64,000 nucleotides of DNA, from positions 1-64,000 of the forward strand of contig JAIYCQ010000043.1 in NCBI GenBank assembly GCA_027487945.1, written 5' to 3'. Source of the DNA: Caulobacteraceae bacterium (GTDB taxonomy: Bacteria; Pseudomonadota; Alphaproteobacteria; Caulobacterales; Caulobacteraceae). The notes below the pieces were generated by a model. It did no database searches, was not told the DNA's origin, and saw only the letters and a program-made list of their open reading frames with translations. Both the position numbers and the translations under genes were made by a program. Below are positions 53,598 through 64,000 of this stretch, piece by piece. The first letter of the stretch is position 1, and every line of letters starts with the position of its first letter.

Positions 53598-55790
53598 TTA
53601 CGGCAGGCGCGCGGTCAGCGAGACGCCGACGACGCGCGGCTCGTTCACGAAGGCGGTGTTGTTGTTGAAGTCGATACCGCCCTTGATGTTGTCCTCGTCG
53701 GTGATGTTCCGACCGAACACGGCCAGTTCCCACGAGCCGTCGTCGCGGGCGTAGCCGAACTTCAAGCCGCCTTCGAAGTTGCCTTCGGTGAAGTACTCAC
53801 GCGACTCGTAGAGGAACAGGTTGGTCTTGCCCTGGACGCTCCAGTCGGTGAAGGCGAACAGCTCGCCGCCATTGCCGACCGGCAGGCTGAAGCGCGCGGT
53901 CATGTCGAAGATGTACTCCGGCGCGTTGGGGAACGGATTGCCGTCGATGAAGACACGACCGACAGCGGCGACCGGATCGGTCGGCGTGCACTGGCCGGAG
54001 CCGCAGACGGCGACCGTCAGGCTGGAGTCGTTGATCTCGGTGTCGGCGTAGCTGTAGCCGGCGGTCAGCACGAGGTTGTCGCTGACGACCCATTCGCCGT
54101 CGACCTCGAAGCCCCAGGCCTTGCCCTCGTCGGCGTTGAGCAGGATCGTGTTGTTGCCCGCGCCGCCGACCGCGCTGAACTGCGGATCGGAGATGGTGTA
54201 GGTGAACAGCGCGCCGTTGAGGCGGACGCGGCGATCGAACAGCTCGCTCTTGAAGCCGGCTTCCCACGACACGATGGTTTCCGACTGCGCGACCGAGGGC
54301 GCGCCGAAGAAGGCCACGTCGCGGCCCTGGATCGTCGGGCCGCGGAAGCCGCGGGCCACGCGACCGAACAGGCTCACATTGTCACTGATGTCGTAGAAGG
54401 CGCTCAGGTCCCAGCTGACCTGCTCGTCCGAAACCTCGACGGCCGCGAACGGGATCGGGGCGACGATGTTGGTCAGGGTCTTTTCGTCGCTGGTCCAGCG
54501 CAGGCCGCCGGTGACCTTCAGGAGGTCGGTGACCTGGTAGGAGGCCTGACCGAACACGGCCCAGGAGGTGTTCTCGTGGCGCAGCTCGGTGGCGGCGACG
54601 AAGCCCGGATCGGTGCGCAGCACCGCCTCGGCGTCGAAGTAGTAGGCGCCGACCTGCCAGCTCAGCGGGCCGTCGGTGTCGCTGGCCAGGCGGAGTTCCT
54701 GGGTGAACTGGTCAAGGTCCTTGATGCCGTCGGTGGTGTCGGACGGGAAGGGGATGAAGCCCGGGCCGGTGACCATGTTTCCGCCGTCGATGTCGCCGCG
54801 GCTGTAGCCGTTGGTCGTCTCGAGCGCGGTGATCGAGGTCAGGGTGGCGCCGGCGAGATTGTACTCGACCTTCAGCGAGGTACCCCAGCCGTCGTAGGCC
54901 TGCGGGTTGTCGCCGCCGCCGTCGTAGTAGACCGTCTCGCGGTCATAGTTGGCGTTGAGGCTGTTGCCGCCCTTCGAGAGCACGTTGGCGCGGAACACGG
55001 CCGAGGTGCCGTCCAGCGAGCGGTTGCGGAAGCTCAGCAGGGCCGAGAGATCCTCGGTCGGGGTGAACAGCAGCTGCAGGCGGACGGCCAGCTCGTCGTA
55101 CCCGCCGAGCACGTTGTTGTCGCCGGTGAAGGCGTTGTCGATCCAGTCGTCGCGGTGCTGGACGAGCAGCGAGGCGCGGGCCGCCAGCTTGCCGTCGATG
55201 ATCGGGCCGCCGACGCCGCCGTCAAAGGTGAAGGTGCCGTAGCTGCCGTAGGTCGCGGTCCAGCGCGACGACAGGCTGTCGCCCGGCTTGACGGTGTCGA
55301 ACTTGACGATGCCGGCGGTGGTGTTGCGGCCGAACAGCGTGCCCTGCGGTCCGCGCAGCACTTCCACGCGGTCGAGGTCGAACAGCGGCGTGCTCTTCAG
55401 CACCACGTTCTCCATCACCACGTCGTCCATGATGACGGAGACCGGCTGCGAGGCGGCGAGATCGAAGTCGGCGTTGCCGAGACCACGGATGTAGAAGCGC
55501 GGCGCCACCCGGCCGTTCGAGGACTCGGCGTAGAGCGACGGAACGCGCGAGGCGAGGCTAAGGATGTCGTCGCCGCCGGCGAACATGCTCTGCAGGCGTT
55601 CACCCTCGACGGCGGCCACCGACAGCGGCACGTCCTGCAGGTTTTCGCTGCGCTTCTGGGCGGTGACGACGATCTCGCTGACCGTGGCCTCCTGGGCCAG
55701 GGCGGGAGCCGCGACGGCCAGCGCCGTGGTCAGCGCGGCGACGCCGCAGGAAAGGGCCAGGCCGCGTCGGGCCGACGAGTTCGAGATCAT
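53598..55790 (-). CDS. TonB-dependent receptor
   Basis: EIVVTAQKRSENLQDVPLSVAAVEGERLQ plug; EVLRGPQGTLFGRNTTAGIVKF; beta-barrel to C-terminus. Confidence 0.94.
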   Translation of the reverse strand: MISNSSARRGLALSCGVAALTTALAVAAPALAQEATVSEIVVTAQKRSENLQDVPLSVAAVEGERLQSMFAGGDDILSLASRVPSLYAESSNGRVAPRFYIRGLGNADFDLAASQPVSVIMDDVVMENVVLKSTPLFDLDRVEVLRGPQGTLFGRNTTAGIVKFDTVKPGDSLSSRWTATYGSYGTFTFDGGVGGPIIDGKLAARASLLVQHRDDWIDNAFTGDNNVLGGYDELAVRLQLLFTPTEDLSALLSFRNRSLDGTSAVFRANVLSKGGNSLNANYDRETVYYDGGGDNPQAYDGWGTSLKVEYNLAGATLTSITALETTNGYSRGDIDGGNMVTGPGFIPFPSDTTDGIKDLDQFTQELRLASDTDGPLSWQVGAYYFDAEAVLRTDPGFVAATELRHENTSWAVFGQASYQVTDLLKVTGGLRWTSDEKTLTNIVAPIPFAAVEVSDEQVSWDLSAFYDISDNVSLFGRVARGFRGPTIQGRDVAFFGAPSVAQSETIVSWEAGFKSELFDRRVRLNGALFTYTISDPQFSAVGGAGNNTILLNADEGKAWGFEVDGEWVVSDNLVLTAGYSYADTEINDSSLTVAVCGSGQCTPTDPVAAVGRVFIDGNPFPNAPEYIFDMTARFSLPVGNGGELFAFTDWSVQGKTNLFLYESREYFTEGNFEGGLKFGYARDDGSWELAVFGRNITDEDNIKGGIDFNNNTAFVNEPRVVGVSLTARLP

Positions 55791-55980
55791 GGAAAGTCCT
55801 CGCGATGTTCGCCGCAGGCGCGGCCGCGCGAGCCGGAACGCCCCCCAGCCCTTCAGTGCGCGGAGAGAACAGGTAGGTCGGTCGCCGTCGGGCTTCTATC
55901 GCGCGGGCAGGGCGGCCTGTGGATAACTTACCGATTGTCTCGAAGCTGTGTCGGCTGTGTGACAGAGGGGTGACCGGCGC

Positions 55981-56520
55981 TCAAGACCTGTGCAGAACGT
56001 AGCGGCGCTGGAGGACATCCTCGCCGCGTGACCGCGACGGCACGGCGACATCGCCGACATGTCGGAAGCCGAGGGCCTGCACCAAGCGGGCCGAGCCGGC
56101 GTTGTCCTGTGCGTGGCCGGCCCGGATGCGGGTGAGGCCAAGGGGGCCGAACGCCCAGTCCACGACCGCCCGCGCCGCCTCGCCGGCATAGCCCCGGCCC
56201 CAGCAGGCCTGCTCCAGCCAGACGCCGATCTCCGCTTCCCGGCCGTCCACCGAGACGTCGTCCAGGTCGATGAGGCCGATCATCCGGTCATGGCGCGCGA
56301 TGGCGAACCGGAATGCCAGACCCTTGGCCCACTCGCGGGCATGGTCGGCGAACCAGTCGGCGGTCTCGCCCCGGTCCGGCGGGAAACGGGCCAGGCTCAG
56401 CATCCTCGACACCGCCGGGTCCGAGCGGATCTCGAACGCCCGCGCCGCGTCGCCGCCGTCGCTGGGGCGGAGCGTGAGCCTGGGCGTCGTGAGCAGGGTC
56501 GAGCGGGGCGGGAGCGTCAT
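55981..56520 (-). CDS. GNAT-family N-acetyltransferase (RimJ/RimL-like)
   Basis: LLTTPRLTLRPSDGGDAARAFEI...LEQACWGRGYAGEAARAVVDWAF. Confidence 0.88.
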   Translation of the reverse strand: MTLPPRSTLLTTPRLTLRPSDGGDAARAFEIRSDPAVSRMLSLARFPPDRGETADWFADHAREWAKGLAFRFAIARHDRMIGLIDLDDVSVDGREAEIGVWLEQACWGRGYAGEAARAVVDWAFGPLGLTRIRAGHAQDNAGSARLVQALGFRHVGDVAVPSRSRGEDVLQRRYVLHRS

Positions 56521-56558
56521 CGGCCCATCAACGCGCGAGGCGGGAAATCGTGCAAGCA

Positions 56559-56589
56559 AAAGGGCCGGAGATCGCTCTCCGGCCCTTCG
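56559..56589 (-). terminator. Rho-independent terminator of glnA
   Basis: Minus strand agggccggagaGCGAtctccggcccttttg. Confidence 0.8.
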
Positions 56590-56627
56590 CATCTAGAGCT
56601 GACCGCTCATCCTCGCGAAAGCGAGGA

Positions 56628-58043
56628 CTAGCACTTGTAGTACATGTCGAATTCGACCGGGTGCGGGTGCAGCTGCAGGCGCATGACCTCTTCCATCTTC
56701 AGCTCGATGTAGCTGTCGATGAAGTCGTCATCCATGACGCCGCCCTTCTTGAGGAAGGCGCGGTCCTTGTCGAGGTTCTCGAGCGCCTCGCGGAGCGAGC
56801 CGCAGACTTCCGGGATCTTCTTCTGCTCGCGGGGCGGCAGGTCGTAGAGGTTCTTGTCGGCGGGCGCGCCCGGATCGATGCGGTTCTCGATGCCGTCGAG
56901 GCCGGCCATCAGCAGCGCGGTAAAGGTCAGGTACGGGTTGCCCATGGGATCGGGGAACCGGCACTCGATGCGCTTGCCCTTGGGGCTGTCGACGTGCGGG
57001 ATGCGGATCGAGGCCGAGCGGTTGCGGCTGGAGTAGGCCAGCTTCACCGGGGCTTCGTAGCCGGGCACCAGGCGCTTGTAGCTGTTGGTGGTCGAGTTGG
57101 CGAAGGCGTTGATGGCCTTGGCGTGCTTGATGATGCCGCCGATGTACCACAGGCACAGCTGCGAGAGACCCGCGTACTGGTCGCCGGCGAACAGCGGCTT
57201 GCCGTCGTTCCAGATCGACTGGTGCACGTGCATGCCCGAGCCGTTGTCGGCGAACATCGGCTTGGCCATGAAGGTCGCCGTCTTGCCGTAGGCGTGGGCC
57301 ACGTTGTGGATCACGTACTTATAGAGCTGCAGGCGGTCGGCCATGGTGATCATGGTGTCGAACTTCAGGCCGAGCTCGTGCTGGGCGGGCGCCACTTCGT
57401 GGTGGTGCTTTTCCGGCTTCATGCCCAGCTGGCCCATGACTTCCAGCATTTCGCCGCGAAGGTCCTGACCGCTGTCGATCGGGTTGACCGGGAAGTAGCC
57501 GCCCTTGGGCCCCGGGCGGTGGCCCATGTTGCCTTCCGGATAGGACTTGCCGGTGTTGGTCGGCAGCTCGATCGAGTCGTAGCTGTAGCCGGTGTTGTGC
57601 GGGTCGGTGGACCACTTCACGTCGTCGAAGATGAAGAACTCGGCTTCAGGGCCGAAGAACACCGTGTCGCCCACGCCCGAGGACTTCACATAGGCCAGGG
57701 CCGTCTTGGCCATGGAGCGCGGGTCGCGGTTGTAGGGGGTGCCGTCGTCGGGGTTCACCACGTCGCAGAACAGGCACAGCGTGGTCTGCTGGTAGAACGG
57801 GTCGATGTAGGCCGTTTCCAGGTCCGGACGCAGCTTCATGTCGGACTCGTTGATGGCCTTCCAGCCGGCGATCGACGAACCGTCGAACATCGTGCCGTCT
57901 TCCAGGAAGTCCTCGTCGACCAGGTCGATGTCGAAGGTGACGTGCTGCATCTTGCCGCGAACGTCGGTGAAGCGGACGTCGACGTATTTGACGTCCTTCT
58001 CCTTGATCTGCGCCAGGATGTCCTTAGCGGTGGTCTTTCCCAT
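56628..58043 (-). CDS. glnA: Glutamine synthetase, type I
   Basis: [47 protein letters not shown]...; ends FDMYYKC. Confidence 0.97.
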   Translation of the reverse strand: MGKTTAKDILAQIKEKDVKYVDVRFTDVRGKMQHVTFDIDLVDEDFLEDGTMFDGSSIAGWKAINESDMKLRPDLETAYIDPFYQQTTLCLFCDVVNPDDGTPYNRDPRSMAKTALAYVKSSGVGDTVFFGPEAEFFIFDDVKWSTDPHNTGYSYDSIELPTNTGKSYPEGNMGHRPGPKGGYFPVNPIDSGQDLRGEMLEVMGQLGMKPEKHHHEVAPAQHELGLKFDTMITMADRLQLYKYVIHNVAHAYGKTATFMAKPMFADNGSGMHVHQSIWNDGKPLFAGDQYAGLSQLCLWYIGGIIKHAKAINAFANSTTNSYKRLVPGYEAPVKLAYSSRNRSASIRIPHVDSPKGKRIECRFPDPMGNPYLTFTALLMAGLDGIENRIDPGAPADKNLYDLPPREQKKIPEVCGSLREALENLDKDRAFLKKGGVMDDDFIDSYIELKMEEVMRLQLHPHPVEFDMYYKC

Positions 58044-58098
58044 GTGCCTTGATCCCCTCGGCTTTGGTTGTGGCTTTCGTATTGTGTGAGGCGGCGGC

Positions 58099-60200
<2,102 letters not shown>

Positions 60201-60209
60201 TCTCAAAAT

Positions 60210-60321
60210 CCGTCGTGGCCCGGCTTGTCCGGGCCACACATGCGTGATGATTGAGCCGGTTTCCGCGCGGGCCTTTCCGCGCCGTGTTCTTGGGTGGCCC
60301 GAACAGGTCGGGCCATGACGG
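60210..60321. repeat. REPIN-like element: two inverted REP arms
   Basis: CCGTCGTGGCCCGGCTTGTCCGGGCCAC (60210-60237) and GTGGCCCGAACAGGTCGGGCCATGACGG (60294-60321). Confidence 0.8.
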
Positions 60322-60339
60322 AAGAGGGTGGAGTTCCAG

Positions 60340-60915
60340 ATGCGCACCTACATGATCCGCCACGGCAAGCCCGCGGCCACCTGGGGCGACTCGAACGACG
60401 ACGGCGATCCTGGTCTGGATGATGTCGGTCGGGCGCAGGCCCAGGCCGCCGCCGAGGCGCTGCTGGCGCTGCCCGAGCCCGAGCGGCCGAGCCGCGTCGT
60501 GTCCTCGCCGCTGCGCCGCTGCCGTGAGACGGCCGCGCCGTTCGCCGCCGCCCTGGGCGTGGAGCTGATCATCGACCCGATGGTCGGCGAGATCCCGACG
60601 CCGTCCACCATCAGCCACGACGACCGCGGCGCCTGGCTGCGCAACGCCTTCGCCGGCCGCTGGGGCGAGATCGTCGGCGACCTCGACTACGATCAGTGGC
60701 GACGCGGCGTCGCCGCCGCCGTCGCCGGCTACCCCGGGACCGCCGTCTTCAGCCACTACGTCGCGATCAACGCCGCCGTCTCGACGGCGGAGGGGCATGA
60801 CCTCGTCATGGGCTTCCGCCCCGACCACTGCTCCATCCAGACCTTCGAGATCGGCGCCGATGGCGCCTTGATCCTGGCGGCGCGCGGGCGCGAAGCTGCG
60901 ACGCAAGTCCTCTAG
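60340..60915 (+). CDS. Histidine phosphatase (phosphoglycerate mutase-like) family protein
   Basis: MRTYMIRHGKPAATW...SSPLRRCRETAAPFA. Confidence 0.88.
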   Translation: MRTYMIRHGKPAATWGDSNDDGDPGLDDVGRAQAQAAAEALLALPEPERPSRVVSSPLRRCRETAAPFAAALGVELIIDPMVGEIPTPSTISHDDRGAWLRNAFAGRWGEIVGDLDYDQWRRGVAAAVAGYPGTAVFSHYVAINAAVSTAEGHDLVMGFRPDHCSIQTFEIGADGALILAARGREAATQVL

Positions 60916-60929
60916 CTCCGAGAGTCGCC

Positions 60930-62384
60930 ATGGCCGCGTCCGAGATCCTGACCGTCGCGGAGATGACGGCCGCCGACCAGGCCGCCATCGCCGCCGGAAC
61001 TCCCGGTCTCGTACTGATGGAACGCGCCGGCGCGGCGGTAGCCGAGGCCATTCGCGTGCGCTTCAAGCCCTGCCGCGTCGCGGTTCTCTGCGGCCCCGGC
61101 AACAACGGCGGCGACGGCTATGTGGTCGCCCGGCTGCTGAAGCGACGCGGCTGGCCCGTCTGGGTCGAGACGCTGGGCCAGCCGACCACGGCGGATGCGA
61201 AGGCCATGGCCGGGAAATGGCGTGGAGAGACGCGGCCGATGGGCGCCGCCGGCCGCCCTGCCGACCTCTATGTTGACGCCCTGTTCGGCGCCGGGCTCAG
61301 CAAGCCCCTGTCCAGTGACGCGCTGCGCTTCGCCCAGGCGACCCAGGCGCTCAAGGGCCAGGTCGTGGCGATCGACGTCCCCAGCGGCGTCGCCGGCGAC
61401 AGCGGCGCGGTGCTGGGTGACGTCTCCGTGCGCGCCGACCTGACGGTCACCTTCCATCGCAAGAAGGTCGGCCATGTCCTGGAGCCGGGCCGCGCCGCCT
61501 GCGGTGAGGTCGTGGTGGCCGACATCGGCCTCGGCGCGACCCCGACGCTGCTGCTGGAGAACGGCCCGGCCCTCTGGCTGGACCGCTTTCCCTGGCCGGA
61601 CGCGACGTCGCACAAACATGCCCGGGGACGGCTGGCGGTGGTCAGCGGTGAGCAGGCCTCGACCGGCGCCGCGCGCCTCGCGGCCCGGAGCGGCCTGCGG
61701 ATCGGGGCCGGGGTGGTCACGGTGCTGTCGCCGCCTTCGGCGGTCGCCGTGAACGCCGCCAACCTCGAGGCTATCATGCTGCGCGCCTTCGAGACCGACG
61801 CCGAACTGATCGAGGCCGCTGACACCGCCGAGGCGGTGGTGATCGGCCCCGCCGCCGGCGTCACCCCGCAGACCCGCGCCCGCGTATCGGCCCTGGCCCG
61901 CACGGGCGCGGCCCTGGTGCTCGATGCCGACGCCCTGACCGTGTTCCGGGACCGGCCGGCCGACCTGTTCAACGCCCTTGATCGCGACGATGTCCTCACG
62001 CCCCATCCCGGCGAGTTCGAGCGCGTGTTTCCCGGCCTGCTGAAGGCCACGCCGCACCGGATCGAGGCCGCGCGTCAGGCGGCGGCCAGTGCCGGCGCCG
62101 TGGTCCTGTTAAAGGGCGCCGACACCGTGATCGCAGCGCCGGATGGTCGGGCGGCGGTCAACGTCGAGCCGGCCCCATGGCTGGCCACCGCCGGCAGCGG
62201 CGATGTGCTGGCGGGTTTCATCGCCGGCCTGATCGCCCAGGGCATGGACAGTTTCGAGGCGGCCTGCGCCGGATCCTGGATCCACGCCGAGTGCGCCCGC
62301 CGGCACGGCCCGGGCCTGATCTCCGAGGACCTGCCGGGTCTGGCGGTCGGGGTGCTGGCGGACCTCTACAGGACGGGGCGGTAA
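60930..62384 (+). CDS. nnr: Bifunctional NAD(P)H-hydrate epimerase / ADP-dependent dehydratase
   Basis: CGPGNNGGDGYVVARLLKRRGW; LTPHPGEFERVFPG; LLKGADTVIAAPDGRAAVN; ATAGSGDVLAGFIAGL. Confidence 0.95.
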   Translation: MAASEILTVAEMTAADQAAIAAGTPGLVLMERAGAAVAEAIRVRFKPCRVAVLCGPGNNGGDGYVVARLLKRRGWPVWVETLGQPTTADAKAMAGKWRGETRPMGAAGRPADLYVDALFGAGLSKPLSSDALRFAQATQALKGQVVAIDVPSGVAGDSGAVLGDVSVRADLTVTFHRKKVGHVLEPGRAACGEVVVADIGLGATPTLLLENGPALWLDRFPWPDATSHKHARGRLAVVSGEQASTGAARLAARSGLRIGAGVVTVLSPPSAVAVNAANLEAIMLRAFETDAELIEAADTAEAVVIGPAAGVTPQTRARVSALARTGAALVLDADALTVFRDRPADLFNALDRDDVLTPHPGEFERVFPGLLKATPHRIEAARQAAASAGAVVLLKGADTVIAAPDGRAAVNVEPAPWLATAGSGDVLAGFIAGLIAQGMDSFEAACAGSWIHAECARRHGPGLISEDLPGLAVGVLADLYRTGR

Positions 62385-62435
62385 CCCTCTCGGCTCCGCC
62401 TTTCCGGGCGACGGTCGGGATGAGCGGATCAGCGG

Positions 62436-63971
62436 CTAGTTCAGCGCCGCCTCCAGGGCCCGCGCAGCCTCTGCCGGCGTCGCCTTGTCACCGTCGCGGT
62501 CGACGCTGTAGTTCGCCGCGCGCATCGCCTCGACGCTGACCTTGCCGATCAACGGCTCCAGCGCGGCCATCAGCTTCCGGTCTCCGGCGCGCTTGCCGGA
62601 CACCAGCACCACCGCGTCGTACGGGGGCAGGGCGCCCTTCGGGTCGGTCAGCACCACCAGGTCGTCGGCGGCGATCCGTCCGTCGCTGGAGAAGGCCGAG
62701 ATGACGTCGACATCGCCGCTCGCCAGGGCCCGGTACATGAAGGTCGGCTGGTAGCGGATTTCGCGTTTGAAGGAGAAGCCATAGGCGGCGTCGACGCCCT
62801 TCCATTCCGGGCGCGACAGGAACTCGATGTCGGAGCCCAGCTTCAGGCGCGGGGCGAGGCGGGCAAGGTCGGCCAGCGAGGTGACGCCCAGCTCCGCCGC
62901 CCGCTCCCGCCGCATGGCGAAGGCGTAGGCATTCTCGAACCCGAGCGAGCCCAGCACGACCACGCCGTCCCGCGCCCTGAGCTCTTTGGTCAGGGCATCC
63001 ACCACCGCCTCGCGACCGGGATTGTCCGTCCGGCCCAGGATGCTGGTCCACACCGTCCCGCTGTAGTCGACGTAGACATCGATCTCGCCCGCCGCCAGGG
63101 CGCGATAGGCCACTGCGCTGCCGAGATCCTCCTTGCGGACGACGTGGGCGCCCCCGCGCTCCAGCCGCCCGGCGACGAGCTCGGCCAGGATGTACTGCTC
63201 CGAGAAGTTCTTGGCCCCGACGGTATAGCCCGCCGGCTTGCCGAAGCTGACGAGCGGGAGGAGGGCGATGGCGACGCCGATCAGCAGGCCCGCGCCTCCG
63301 GCGATCACTCGCCGCCGGTCCCGCCGCGCGGCGCCGGCCTCCATCAGGCCCAGAAGCTGGTCGGCGCAGATGGCCAGCGTGGCCGAGGCGGCGCAGCCGA
63401 ACAGCACGAAGATCCAGTTCTCGGTCTGCAGGCCGGCGAAGATGTAGTTGCCGAGGCTGGTCTGGCCGACCGGGGTCGACAGGGTCGCCGCCCCGATGGT
63501 CCAGACCGCCGCCGTTCGGACGCCGGCCATGATCACCGGCAGGGCCAGCGGCAGCTCGACCCGCCACAGCTTCTGGCGCGGCGTCATGCCCACGCCGTCA
63601 GCCGCCTCGCGTACGGCCGGATCGACGCCCATCAGGCCGGTCGTGGCGGTCCGCAGGACGGGCAGCACGGCGTAGAGCGTCAGCGCCAGCAGCGAAGGCA
63701 GGAAGCCCAGGGCCGAGAAGCCATGGCCGGTCAGGCTTTCCGTCAGGCGCGACAACAGCAGGAGGAGCGGGAAGAACAGCGCCAGCAGCGCCAGGCTGGG
63801 GATGGTCTGGATCAACCCCGCGCCGGCCAGCAGCGGCCAGCGCAGGCGTGGATGTCGGCTGGCGGCCACCGCCAGCGGCAGGCTGATCGCGATGCCGAGC
63901 GTCAGGGCCGAGGCGCTGAGGAGAACATGCCAGGCCAGATAGTCGGGCAGCAGGGCGAAGGCCTCGCTCAT
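62436..63971 (-). CDS. Osmoprotectant (OpuC/ProW-type) ABC permease fused to substrate-binding domain
   Basis: N-terminal permease with VREAADGVGMTPRQKLWRVELPLALPVIMAGVRTAAVW; C-terminal KNFSEQYILAELVAGRLE...VYVDYSGTVWTSIL binding domain. Confidence 0.88.
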   Translation of the reverse strand: MSEAFALLPDYLAWHVLLSASALTLGIAISLPLAVAASRHPRLRWPLLAGAGLIQTIPSLALLALFFPLLLLLSRLTESLTGHGFSALGFLPSLLALTLYAVLPVLRTATTGLMGVDPAVREAADGVGMTPRQKLWRVELPLALPVIMAGVRTAAVWTIGAATLSTPVGQTSLGNYIFAGLQTENWIFVLFGCAASATLAICADQLLGLMEAGAARRDRRRVIAGGAGLLIGVAIALLPLVSFGKPAGYTVGAKNFSEQYILAELVAGRLERGGAHVVRKEDLGSAVAYRALAAGEIDVYVDYSGTVWTSILGRTDNPGREAVVDALTKELRARDGVVVLGSLGFENAYAFAMRRERAAELGVTSLADLARLAPRLKLGSDIEFLSRPEWKGVDAAYGFSFKREIRYQPTFMYRALASGDVDVISAFSSDGRIAADDLVVLTDPKGALPPYDAVVLVSGKRAGDRKLMAALEPLIGKVSVEAMRAANYSVDRDGDKATPAEAARALEAALN

Positions 63972-64000
63972 TGTCCGCCCCCCAGCCGCGCGGCCAGCCG
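63968..64000 (-). CDS. 3' end of the upstream gene (likely the ABC ATPase of the osmoprotectant operon), truncated by window edge
   Basis: RLAARLGGGQ-stop with ATGA overlap to the permease start. Confidence 0.35.
   Translation of the reverse strand, partial: RLAARLGGGQ

Overview
This 64 kb, GC-rich window looks like chromosome from an alphaproteobacterium, probably Caulobacteraceae (inferred from ribosomal protein sequences, the CC0125/CC1285-type lipoprotein and overall gene content; no search was run). It opens with the 3' end of tuf. A ~5.5 kb insert follows (CAP-domain protein, BioF2/FemAB-like acyltransferase, JmjC/cupin-like protein, GIN-domain protein, outer-membrane beta-barrel protein). 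Next comes the S10-spc-alpha ribosomal superoperon (rpsJ to rplQ, with secY, adk and rpoA). The rest is mixed housekeeping and accessory content: a two-component system divergent from an EF-hand gene, a sterol-desaturase-family protein, an ABC exporter, a VOC/ArsR/SRPBCC/MmcQ/MFS cluster, a lipoprotein HtrA-like protease, rarA, two RluA-type pseudouridine synthases flanking crcB, a DUF1501/DUF1800 pair, ATP12, pccB and pccA, a solitary FliN-like gene, lipB, msrB, ruvX, gatCAB, a Kazal-domain lipoprotein, a TonB-dependent receptor, glnBA, a thiolase-like protein, nnr, and a fused osmoprotectant ABC permease/binding protein. I saw no CRISPR array, rRNA, tRNA, prophage or intact transposon. I do not see a clear new multi-gene defence or biosynthetic system. 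The most interesting items are: a ~115 bp element with nested perfect inverted repeats (4139-4253); a 15-bp inverted-repeat operator candidate between the two-component system and the EF-hand gene (22379-22429); a hairpin-rich insertion inside the spc operon (14491-14673); several families of REP/REPIN-like palindromes; a predicted acyltransferase/JmjC pair; an orphan FliN; and GNRA-loop terminators with a shared loop sequence.
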